From assembly GCA_964516865.1 (NCBI GenBank), contig CAZEXD010000014.1:1-14990 (forward strand): 14,990 bases of DNA, read 5' to 3'. The notes beneath the pieces are model-generated. The model made no database searches. It was not told the origin of the DNA and saw only the letters and a list, made by a program, of their open reading frames with translations. Numbering within the stretch: position 1 is the first letter of the stretch; every line of letters begins with the position of its first letter. This DNA comes from CAZEXD01 sp964516865. Its GTDB lineage: Bacteria > Patescibacteriota > Minisyncoccia > Minisyncoccales > Staskawiczbacteraceae. The position numbers and the translations under genes are program-made. Shown here in pieces: positions 1-6,700 of this stretch.

Positions 1-357
1 GGGATAAGCTGTACTAGATGGCGGATAAGTCGTAAGTCTAATAGAAGGAATATAAGTTTTTCCTGTTTCTTTTCGAAATACAATAAAATTGCCGGACAAA
101 GCTTTTGACAATTTGGTGCCTAACTTTTTGCTCGCCACCTGAGCAGAGCCACTGTAAATAATTAAATCAACTTGATAGCCTCTTACTTCCATCTCTGTAT
201 TCGGCGGAAGCGGCGTCGCTGCCGCTACTGCCCTTACCGGAACCCATACGTGGCCTATATTAAAAGTTACTTTCACATAGATCGCCTCAGCCGGCTTAGG
301 AAAAGAAAGTAAAGAAAATAATATAAACGCTCCGAATAATAATATTGTTTTTTTCAT
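1..357 (-). CDS. Secreted protein of unknown function, C-terminus beyond left edge
   Basis: An open frame starts with ATG at 357 and runs leftwards through 119 codons without a stop to position 1, so the C-terminus is outside the window. The first 25 residues form a typical Sec signal peptide: MKKT, then a hydrophobic stretch (about residues 5-19), then PKPAEA with a likely signal peptidase I cut after Ala25. The mature part begins IYVKVTFNIG and is rich in alternating hydrophobic residues, which suggests a beta-rich extracytoplasmic domain. It has no cysteine. A weak purine-rich site (GAGGG, about 10 bases before the ATG) could be a ribosome binding site. It is the last visible member of a leftward run of small exported proteins, 96 bp after the preceding stop. 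I do not recognise the family. Confidence 0.72.
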   Translation of the reverse strand, partial: MKKTILLFGAFILFSLLSFPKPAEAIYVKVTFNIGHVWVPVRAVAAATPLPPNTEMEVRGYQVDLIIYSGSAQVASKKLGTKLSKALSGNFIVFRKETGKTYIPSIRLTTYPPSSTAYP

Positions 358-453
358 AATGTGTTTACCCTCTTGATTGATAAAACTTTTGAAATTTTAA
401 GCAAAAGATTTATTTAAGTAGGGCGTATTTTTTAATATTTTATATTTTTATAT

Positions 454-918
454 TTACATTCCCGCTCCCATTTCCCTCGCTATCTCCGCAACAATAACCA
501 AGGGCTCTTTCTTTTTTGCGTCAATAACCGCAAGCAAGCCATCAGTGGCTTTGGTCTTTGATTTTAATCGTACCAAATAACAATTCTCATTTAGTTCAAG
601 GGTGTTGAAAATTTCTTCCATTTCTTTCATCTCTTCATTTTTATTTTGTTCCCATTCTTCTTTCTTCTTTTGGTAGGCGCTGGGAGAAAAATAATAGTAT
701 TCTGTAACTTCTCCCTCAAAATTATTTGCCTTTATTATTCTCAAAAATTCAGGATAGTCAGGACTTTTTTTAATTATTGCCATTAATTCTTCTTTTTCCA
801 GTTTTCTATTTTTTAAGGACTGATTTTGAGAGAACTTATTGAAAAAATAAAAACCGATAACCAGAATTAATAAGATCAAAACGACAACTAAAACAACATA
901 ACCAATCTTTTTTTTCAT
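454..918 (-). CDS. Small single-pass membrane protein, unknown function
   Basis: This 154-residue protein has a short basic N-terminus (MKKK), one strongly hydrophobic helix at about residues 6-26, and then a charged extracytoplasmic domain. The domain starts with a lysine/glutamate-rich helix, has a predicted coiled stretch at about residues 83-105 (KKKEEWEQNK region), and ends in a mixed alpha/beta part (CYLVRLKSK, then LLAVIDAKKKEPLVIVAEI). Only one cysteine is present. I see no catalytic motif and no lipobox. It lies 25 bp after the stop of the next gene upstream and is probably co-transcribed with it. The leader is A-rich with no clear Shine-Dalgarno site. The function is unknown; an anchored envelope protein is the safest description. 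Confidence 0.75.
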   Translation of the reverse strand: MKKKIGYVVLVVVLILLILVIGFYFFNKFSQNQSLKNRKLEKEELMAIIKKSPDYPEFLRIIKANNFEGEVTEYYYFSPSAYQKKKEEWEQNKNEEMKEMEEIFNTLELNENCYLVRLKSKTKATDGLLAVIDAKKKEPLVIVAEIAREMGAGM

Positions 919-943
919 TTTTTTCTTTTGATTCTTTTAAATT

Positions 944-1420
944 TTATTTTCTGTTAACGACCATAAAGGGCAAAACAGCAACTAACTTGTCGTCAACATA
1001 TAATTTATATTCGTAATTTCCCGCTCGGTAATAAGTCAGTATTTCGCAATTAAAATTATTGCGGTCAATCAACAAATCTCCGCGAAACGGCTCTTTTTCT
1101 ATTTTGTATTCTCGGGCGTCTTTATCATAAATCGCATAACTTAATCTCTGGTTTGGGAGATTTTTTTTCATTTCCGACGTCAAACAAAGCAAGTCCGTTG
1201 ACGCGTCAAAAGTGTCTGTCGGCGTCAAATCTGAAATATTGGGCTTTTCCACATACGGCAGTTTTGCCAAAGAAATTTTCTTAAAGTACTCTCTAAATAT
1301 TTTCCCATTTGGCTGTTCTGAGAGGAGTTGGGGTTTAAAAGACATAAAATAAGCAACAAAACCAATAATCACCAATAAAACAAAGAAAATTATAATGGTT
1401 AAAATTTTTTTATTGTCCAT
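944..1420 (-). CDS. Small single-pass membrane protein, unknown function
   Basis: This 158-residue protein has an N-terminal membrane anchor (about residues 6-26, after MDNKK) and an extracytoplasmic domain of about 130 residues. The C-terminal half looks like a small beta-sandwich: RLSYAIYDKDAREYKI, then GDLLIDRNNFNCEILTYY, then GNYEYKLYVDDKLVAVLPF. That pattern resembles immunoglobulin-like ligand or adhesion modules, but I cannot name a family. Two cysteines (in LLCLT and NCEIL) could form a disulfide outside the membrane. The gene is the middle one of three similarly sized anchored proteins read leftwards, with 39 and 25 bp gaps, so an operon is likely. No Shine-Dalgarno site is visible. 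Confidence 0.75.
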   Translation of the reverse strand: MDNKKILTIIIFFVLLVIIGFVAYFMSFKPQLLSEQPNGKIFREYFKKISLAKLPYVEKPNISDLTPTDTFDASTDLLCLTSEMKKNLPNQRLSYAIYDKDAREYKIEKEPFRGDLLIDRNNFNCEILTYYRAGNYEYKLYVDDKLVAVLPFMVVNRK

Positions 1421-1459
1421 ATTTTTTGTTTAATTAAAATTTAATTTCTAAATTTAGTT

Positions 1460-1939
1460 TTAAGGGGTTTCGGTTGCCGGAAAAATAATAACCGCGACCC
1501 CTTCCAGTTGACCATCCGACAGAATTTTCAAACTAATATTTAAATTGTCGCCTATTTTGATATTTTTAAAACTTCCCTTTCTTTGAAGAGGGCTTGTTAA
1601 AGACGTTCCCTGTTTGAGAAATGAAATGTCAAAAAAAGAAATTTCCGCGTCCTTCCCGATTAAAACGGGGAGGTTTTCTCCTTTATAACTCAGAATGATT
1701 TTCCGTTCGGCGCTATTGATATCTATCACTTCGCCAAACGCAACAATAGAGGAAATTATTTTTGACGAACTCAATTTTTCAAAAGAGGTCTTTATTCTTT
1801 GAAGTTCAGCGACTTGAGGCGATATTTTTTGTCTCTGAAAAGAAACGCCAAAGAAAAAACCCGCGGCTATAAGAATCGCTCCACTAACTATTACCCAAAT
1901 TCCTATAATTAAAATTTTGGTTTTATTATTTATATACAT
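1460..1939 (-). CDS. Membrane-anchored protein with a DUF5666-like beta domain
   Basis: This 159-residue protein has one N-terminal membrane helix at about residues 8-31, a short helical linker (AELQRIKTSFEKL) and a beta-rich domain from about residue 62 onward. The order is a GEVIDIN strand, IILSYKGENLPVLI, a loop, GSFKNIKIGDNLNISL and QLEGVAVIIF. It resembles the OB-like DUF5666 pattern, in which a G-x-V start is followed by a 'K-x-G-D' turn and a closing strand. This is a tentative match by eye. It is the first gene of the leftward group of small envelope proteins and has a plausible promoter 45-77 bp upstream, so it probably heads that operon. The ATG has only an A/T-rich leader. The function is unknown. 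Confidence 0.75.
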   Translation of the reverse strand: MYINNKTKILIIGIWVIVSGAILIAAGFFFGVSFQRQKISPQVAELQRIKTSFEKLSSSKIISSIVAFGEVIDINSAERKIILSYKGENLPVLIGKDAEISFFDISFLKQGTSLTSPLQRKGSFKNIKIGDNLNISLKILSDGQLEGVAVIIFPATETP

Positions 1940-1983
1940 ATTTTTAAAAATTTTAATTTTTATATTTTAAATTCATTATATTT

Positions 1984-2016
1984 ATAATACCATATTTTTT
2001 CCAAAAACATTGTCAA
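1984..2016 (-). promoter_or_regulatory. Candidate sigma70-type promoter for the small membrane protein operon
   Basis: Read on the minus strand, TTGACA (2016-2011) is a perfect -35 box and TATTAT (1989-1984) is a good -10 box preceded by TGG, which makes an extended -10. The 21-bp spacer is longer than the usual 16-18 bp, so the extended -10 may carry most of the activity. It lies in the 136-bp gap between rnhB and the gene starting at 1939, where an operon promoter would be expected. Confidence 0.45.
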
Positions 2017-2075
2017 ATTTTAGACAAACGGTTTAGGATAAACGAATAAATGGGATTTAGTCGTTTAATGTCTGT

Positions 2076-2762
2076 TTAAAAAGAAAAAGATTTTCTATGA
2101 ATCGGACAAGGGCCCAGTCTTTGCAAAACAGCAAAATGCGCCCTTGTCGGATAACCCTTGTGTTTTTTAAAACCATATTGAGGATATTTTTTGTCGTATT
2201 TTTTCATTATCCTGTCTCGCGTAACCTTGGCAATAATACTGGCCGCGGCGCAGGAAAAAACTTTTTTATCGGCTTTAATAATTGACTTCTGGGGAAGAGT
2301 AATATTAAGATTCATCTTCCCGTCCACTATCAAAAATTCCGCGGATTTCTTCATGTCAGATTTTACGCGATCGCGCAAAATCTGACATGATTGTTTTTTA
2401 ATGTTTTTTTTCAAATTAATTTTTTTTTCCAAATTTTTTACCGCTTTTTTCATTGCTAATTTCGTCGCTTCTAAAATGTTTATTTTATCAATTATCTTTT
2501 CCGAAACTATCCCAACCCCCCATTCAATATCAGAATTCCGAGTCAAAATTTTATAAAATTTTTCTCTCTGTTTTTCTGTTAATTGCTTAGAATCCCGAAG
2601 TTTTAGAGCTTGGAATTTGGAATTTGGGATTTGTCGGACGGTAATTGCGCAAGCAATTACCGGACCGGCCAACGGTCCTCTTCCCGCCTCATCCAACCCC
2701 ACTACCAATTTATATCCCCTTCGCCATAATTTTTTTTCTTCATTAAAATTAGGATTCTCCAT
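2076..2762 (-). CDS. rnhB: Ribonuclease HII with a palindrome-encoded insertion
   Basis: RNase HII cleaves RNA in RNA:DNA hybrids and 5' of single ribonucleotides in DNA. All four acidic catalytic residues of the family are visible: Asp24 and Glu25 in GLDEAGRGPLAGPV, Asp147 in FLIVDGKM and Asp183 in KVTRDRIM. The DSKQLTEKQRE motif and the C-terminal YPQYGFKKHKGYPT motif are also present. The ATG at 2762 leaves the usual short leader before the first motif. At 228 residues it is slightly long. Between LAMKKAVKNL and FLIVDG it has about 25 residues more than E. coli RnhB (roughly 113-140), and 14 of them (125-138) are encoded by a 40-bp palindrome. A second, small extra stretch (IPNSKFQ, about residues 45-51) comes from an AAATTCC-type tract. 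Both additions are in loops away from the catalytic motifs, so the enzyme is probably active. It lies 71 bp downstream of the PaaX/Cas2-like gene. Confidence 0.96.
   Translation of the reverse strand: MENPNFNEEKKLWRRGYKLVVGLDEAGRGPLAGPVIACAITVRQIPNSKFQALKLRDSKQLTEKQREKFYKILTRNSDIEWGVGIVSEKIIDKINILEATKLAMKKAVKNLEKKINLKKNIKKQSCQILRDRVKSDMKKSAEFLIVDGKMNLNITLPQKSIIKADKKVFSCAAASIIAKVTRDRIMKKYDKKYPQYGFKKHKGYPTRAHFAVLQRLGPCPIHRKSFSF
2351..2390. repeat. 40-bp nearly perfect palindrome (GCGATCGC family) inside rnhB
   Basis: The 20-bp arms meet at 2370/2371 around the core CGCGATCGCG, and 19 of 20 pairs are complementary. The only mismatch is 2365/2376, which would be a G-U wobble in the rnhB transcript, so the mRNA could fold into a stem of about 18 bp. 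The outer arm begins TCATGTCAGATTTT. It is read in frame as residues 125-138 of RnhB, within an insertion that E. coli RnhB lacks. It shares TACGCGATCGC, and the spacing to an outer GTCA, with the element at 3525-3558. Confidence 0.93.
2611..2632. repeat. Low-complexity AAATTCC/AAATCCC tract within rnhB
   Basis: On the minus strand this reads as consecutive variants of AAATTCC/AAATCCC and is translated as part of IPNSKFQ (about residues 45-51 of RnhB). The same type of tract appears in miaA (translated IPNPKSQI). Confidence 0.6.
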
Positions 2763-2796
2763 AAAAAATATTCATAAAAACAAAAAATTAAAATAC

Positions 2797-2830
2797 TATC
2801 ACAATTTCAGCGATCGCATAAATTATGATA
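2797..2830. repeat. 34-bp palindromic element (GCGATCGC family), downstream copy
   Basis: This imperfect palindrome is centred at 2813/2814 on GCGATCGC (2810-2817), and 14 of 17 pairs are complementary. Mismatches are at 2809/2818, 2808/2819 and 2802/2825, the last being a G-U wobble in leftward transcripts. It begins 3 bp after the stop codon of the PaaX/Cas2-like gene. In the leftward direction it is followed by a T-rich stretch, so it could also act as that gene's transcription terminator. Its right arm (2810-2830) is the inverted partner of 3525-3545, with 20 of 21 identical. Confidence 0.88.
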
Positions 2831-2833
2831 TGA

Positions 2834-3373
2834 TTAGTGCAATTCAAAAAACTTGTTAAGCGTTGCTTCATTGTCAATATATTTTAAAATTCCAAAGCGT
2901 ACATAATTTTCTAATTTAAAAAATTCTACTAATTCAGATATTTCCTTTTTGCATTCGTAAGGTGTCACAAAAATACTTTTCTGAAGTTCGCAAAAACCGA
3001 TTTTCTTCAGTTTTCTACGCAAGGCGTCTCTGCCTTGCTTATATTTTTCTGGAATATCAAAGGCAACCATTCGCCACTTTTTATCCCACCTTGCCCTTTT
3101 CTTCTTTATATTATTTAGTTTAATTTCCAGAAGTTTTAGCCTTGCCTTTTTTGTAGGAAATATGCGAAATATTCCTTTCTTTTCTTCTTCTTTATCAACA
3201 AGACCTAACCTATACAAATAACTCACGCCCTCACGTAATTCCCTTGGTTTTATCTTCTTCCATTCCTTAGAGATTGCTTTGATAACTGCCTTCTGTGGAT
3301 ATGGTGTACGACACAAACTAAGAGTAACGCCACCCAATAAAAGCAGCAAAATTTTTTCTCTAACGTTATTCAT
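2834..3373 (-). CDS. PaaX-like winged-helix protein with Cas2-like C-terminal domain
   Basis: This 179-residue protein has two parts. Residues 1-85 look like a winged-helix DNA-binding domain of the PaaX type (KILLLLLGGV, then VIKAISKEWKKIKPRELREGVSYLYRLGLV, then a wing with GIFRIFPTKKARLKL). Residues about 97-175 look like the ferredoxin-fold Cas2/PaaX C-terminal domain: WRMVAFDIPE with an aspartate at 106 in the position of the Cas2 metal-binding Asp, then ALRRKLKKIGFCELQKSIFV and a terminal strand/helix. Known PaaX proteins are repressors; Cas2 proteins are nucleases or spacer-integration partners. No cas1, other cas gene or CRISPR array is in the window, so a CRISPR role is unsupported here. 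The gene is bracketed by a 21-bp inverted repeat carrying GCGATCGC, which could be its operator or the boundary of a mobile unit. The exact activity is unknown. Confidence 0.8.
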   Translation of the reverse strand: MNNVREKILLLLLGGVTLSLCRTPYPQKAVIKAISKEWKKIKPRELREGVSYLYRLGLVDKEEEKKGIFRIFPTKKARLKLLEIKLNNIKKKRARWDKKWRMVAFDIPEKYKQGRDALRRKLKKIGFCELQKSIFVTPYECKKEISELVEFFKLENYVRFGILKYIDNEATLNKFFELH

Positions 3374-3486
3374 TTTTTTACTTATTATTTTGGATTATAT
3401 TAACTAATTTTATTTTATTATTTTTGTTTGTTATTTATAATTTATATTTTATTTATTTTTTATATTTAATTTATACTTATTATATT

Positions 3487-3515
3487 ATTATATAAAATTC
3501 ATTCAAAATCCCCAA
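3487..3515 (-). promoter_or_regulatory. Possible promoter of the PaaX/Cas2-like gene
   Basis: On the minus strand a perfect TATAAT (3492-3487) lies 17 bp from a weak -35 (TTGGGG, 3515-3510). It is 114 bp upstream of the ATG. The inverted repeat at 3525-3545 begins about 10 bp further upstream, a position where a bound protein could control the promoter. The tract is so AT-rich that chance -10 boxes are frequent, so confidence is low. Confidence 0.3.
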
Positions 3516-3524
3516 ATAAAATAT

Positions 3525-3558
3525 TATTATAATTTATGCGATCGCGTATTTTTTGACG
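3525..3558. repeat. GCGATCGC-centred element, upstream copy
   Basis: The core GCGATCGC is at 3538-3545. Its own dyad is weaker than in the other two copies, with several mismatches and wobble pairs outside the core. The left arm 3525-3545 matches the inverted 2810-2830 arm at 20 of 21 positions. Read on the minus strand, the right part has GTCA five bases before TACGCGATCGC, the same spacing and sequence as in the rnhB palindrome, so it joins the other two copies into one family. Confidence 0.8.
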
Positions 3559-3592
3559 ATATTTATTTTTTAAAAATAGGACAAAAAAATTG

Positions 3593-3598
3593 TATAAT
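3593..3598 (+). promoter_or_regulatory. Possible -10 box for dnaE
   Basis: A perfect TATAAT occurs 126 bp upstream of the chosen dnaE start. The hexamer 17 bp further upstream (TTAAAA, 3570-3575) is a poor -35. A second TATAAT at 3665-3670 is another candidate and also has no good -35. Either or neither may be used. Confidence 0.3.
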
Positions 3599-3605
3599 GG
3601 CAAAA

Positions 3606-3658
3606 CAGACAATGAGTGTATAACAGGCAAAACACACAGACGATGAGTATACAACAGG
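3606..3658 (+). repeat. Imperfect tandem direct repeat in the dnaE leader
   Basis: CAGACAATGAGTGTATAACA... (3606-3627) and CAGACGATGAGTATACAACA... (3637-3658) match at 19 of 22 positions with a 31-bp period. GTATA sites flank and interrupt the copies. This could be a duplicated regulatory site or a local slippage product; no dyad symmetry is evident inside a unit. Confidence 0.65.
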
Positions 3659-3723
3659 TCAACGTATAATTTTTTATGCCAAACAACTTGCGATTAGTAA
3701 TTTTTTTTGATAAAATTCATCAT

Positions 3724-6700
3724 ATGAAATTCACCCATCTTCACGTTCACTCTCACTATTCCCTGCTCGATGGTCTGCCGAAAATTGACGAGCTTTTAGA
3801 TTATGTAAAAGAATTGGGTATGGATTCGGTGGCCTTAACCGACCACGGCGCTCTCTACGGCGCTGTCGAGTTCTTTAAAAAAGCCAGGCAGAAAGGCATA
3901 AAACCAATTATCGGTTGCGAGGTTTACCAGGCCTATGAAAGAATGAATCAGCGTCGCATAAACATAGACGACAAAAGATATCATTTGGTTCTGCTTGTTC
4001 AAAATGAAGAAGGATATAAAAATTTGGTAAAACTTATCACGAAGGCGCACCTCGAGGGTTTTTATTATAAGCCAAGAATTGACGAGGAACTTCTTGCTCA
4101 ACACTCCAAAGGTTTAATAGCTCTCTCCGCTTGTCTTCAAGGAAAAATTCCCCAGTTAGTTTTGGCAAATAAAATTGATGAAGCGAAAAAACAAGCAAAA
4201 AAATACGAAGAAATTTTTGGAAAAAACAATTTTTATTTAGAGCTTCAACATCATTCCCATATCCCGGAACAAGAAAAGGTAAACAAATCCCTTATAAATA
4301 TTTCCCACCAATTAGATATTCCGTTGGTGGCAACAAATGATTGCCACTATTTAAAACCCGAGCACGCGGAAATCCAAGATATTTTGATGTTGATTAACAC
4401 GGGGGCAGATCCAAACGATCCAGAAAGATTAACAATGAAAGCCGATGATTTCTCGTTAAAAAAACCGGGGGAAATGGAAAAATTATTTAGTCACATTCCG
4501 GAAGCGATTGAAAACACTCAAAAAATCGTTGAAATCTGCAACTTCCAGTTTGAATTGGGCAAAATCAAGCTTCCCCACTTTCCGGTGCCAAACAATAAAA
4601 CGCCGGAGGAATATTTGGAAGAATTGTGTAAACAAGGTTTAAAAACTCGTTTTGGAGATTGTCCAAAATCCGAAATTGTTGAAAGATTAAAATATGAACT
4701 TTCGATTATCAAAAAAACCGGTTTTGCCTCTTATTTTTTGATTGTGCAAGATTTTGTTAATTGGGCAAAAACTAATCGCATTGTTGTCGGTCCCGGCCGA
4801 GGATCAGTGGGCGGTTCTTTGGTCGCCTATTTAATCAACATTACAAATGTTGACCCCTTAAAAAACAATCTTTTGTTTGAAAGATTTTTAAATCCGGAAA
4901 GAATATCAATGCCTGATATCGACCTTGATTTTACCGACCGACGAAGAGATGAAGTAATTAATTATATCGCTGAAAAATATGGCAAAGACCATGTGGCACA
5001 AATCATTACCTTCGGAACAATGGCAGCCAGAGCGGTTATCAGAGATGTCGGCAGGGCGCTCAACCTTCCTTATAGTTACTGCGACCAGGTAGCAAAAATG
5101 ATTCCTTTTGGATTAACGCTGGAGGAAAGTTTAAATAAGGTGAAAGAGTTCAAAGAATTATATGAAAGCGATGACCAGGCAAAAAAATTAATTGATTTAG
5201 CTAAACACCTGGAAGGAGTTGCCCGCCATGCTTCAACCCATGCTTGCGGAGTGGTAATTTCTCCAGAACCGTTAACTGATTATATCCCCCTTCAACGTCC
5301 CAGCCAAAATGAAGAAAATATTGTCACCCAATACGAAATGCATACTATTGAAGATTTGGGTCTTTTGAAAGTGGACTTGCTCGGTTTAAAAAACTTAACT
5401 ATTATTGAGGACTGTCTTGCTCGCATTTATGAAGTTCATAAAAAATCAATAAAGATTGAAGATATCCCCTTTGACGACGAACAAACCTATAAACTTCTTC
5501 AAGAAGCAAATACCACCGGCGTATTTCAGCTGGAATCCGATGGAATGAAAAGATATTTAAAAGAACTTAAACCAACAAATTTTAATGATATTGTGGCGAT
5601 GGTGGCGTTGTACCGACCAGGACCAATGCAATTTATTCCCGATTTTATTAAGGGAAAAAATAAAGAAAAGGAGGTTAAATACTTGAACCCCAAACTGCAA
5701 CCAATATTAGAATCCACCTATGGCATTTGTGTTTATCAAGAACAACTAATGCAAATCGCTCAACAATTGGCTGGTTTTTCTCTGGCGGAGGCCGATGTCT
5801 TAAGAAAAGCGGTAGGAAAAAAAATTAAAGATCTTCTCCAAAACCAAAAAGAAAAATTTATTCAGGGGTGTGTTAAAAACGGCATTAATAAAACGATAGC
5901 GGAAAAAATATGGCAATGGATTTTGCCTTTTGCTGAATATGGATTTAATAAATCTCACAGCGTCGCTTATGCGATGATCGCCTATCAAACCGCTTATTTA
6001 AAATCACATTACCCGGTGGAATTTATGGCTGCGCTTCTAACTTCGGAAAAAGCGGATGTTGAAAGAATTGCTGTTTTAATAAAAGAATGTAAAAAAATGG
6101 GAATTTCGGTTTTGCCTCCTGATATTAACGAAAGTTTCAGAAACTTCTCCGTGGTGCCGCGCGAAAAGAAAATTCGTTTTGGACTGTTAGCAATTAAAAA
6201 TGTGGGAGAAAATGTGGTTGAATCAATCATTTCGGAAAGAAAAAGAGGCGGACCATTCAAATCAATTTATGATTTCATTTCCCGAATTCAATTAAAAATC
6301 CTTACTAAAAAATCTATGGAAAGTTTGATTAAAGCAGGAGTTTTTGATAAACTGGAGGAAAGAAACAAATTGCTCAATAATCTTGAAGAAATTTTAGAAG
6401 CCAATCGAAAAAATATTCAAAATTTTAATAATGGCCAAAAAAGTCTTTTTGCCAATCACTCATCTTTTAATCCACATGTCTTTAACCTAAAATCTGCCCA
6501 ATCAATTTCCTTAATGGAACAATTGAGTTGGGAAAAAGAATTATTGGGACTTTATGTTTCTTCTCATCCTTTAGAGCATTATAAAAATATTTTAGAGGGA
6601 AAAACTTATCCCCTCAGTCATCTTACGAATGAAGTAGTGGGAAAATTAGTAAAAATAGGCGGCATAATTTCAACGATTAAAAAAATTATAACCAGAAATG

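Larger units (their letters stand above)
2810..3545. mobile_element. Putative one-gene unit bounded by 21-bp inverted repeats
   Basis: The 21 bp at 2810-2830 and at 3525-3545 are inverted copies matching at 20 of 21 positions (single difference 2827/3528). The shared part includes AATTTATGCGATCGC. In both copies GCGATCGC is outermost and the arm points inward. The stop codon of the enclosed PaaX/Cas2-like gene is 3 bp from the left repeat, so the unit is almost only gene plus promoter. I see no obvious target-site duplication outside the repeats and no recognisable transposase, so mobility is an inference from the architecture. Confidence 0.45.
3374..3723. other. 350-bp divergent intergenic region, very AT-rich on the left
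   Basis: This region separates the leftward PaaX/Cas2-like gene from the rightward dnaE. Positions 3374-3530 are almost only A and T, with G/C bases mostly single; such DNA melts easily and commonly holds promoters. A GCGATCGC palindromic element lies at 3525-3558. To its right, 3590-3670 contains four GTATA sites (from 3592, 3618, 3647 and 3664) and an imperfect direct repeat. I found no tRNA or protein gene here. Confidence 0.7.

Noticed and set aside
2797..3558. A small CRISPR locus, because a Cas2-like protein and repeats are close together
   Set aside because: The repeats are palindromes in single copies flanking a gene, not regularly spaced direct repeats with spacers, and no cas1 or effector is present.
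3676..3723. Upstream ATG as the dnaE start, adding 16 residues
   Set aside because: The family begins at the FTHLHVHSHYSLLDG motif; the added residues (MPNNLRLVIFFDKIHH) have no counterpart and lie in the leader region.
3374..3723. tRNA or small RNA gene in the longest intergenic region
   Set aside because: No cloverleaf-like set of stems or conserved T-loop sequence (GTTCGA) was found; the region is mainly A/T.
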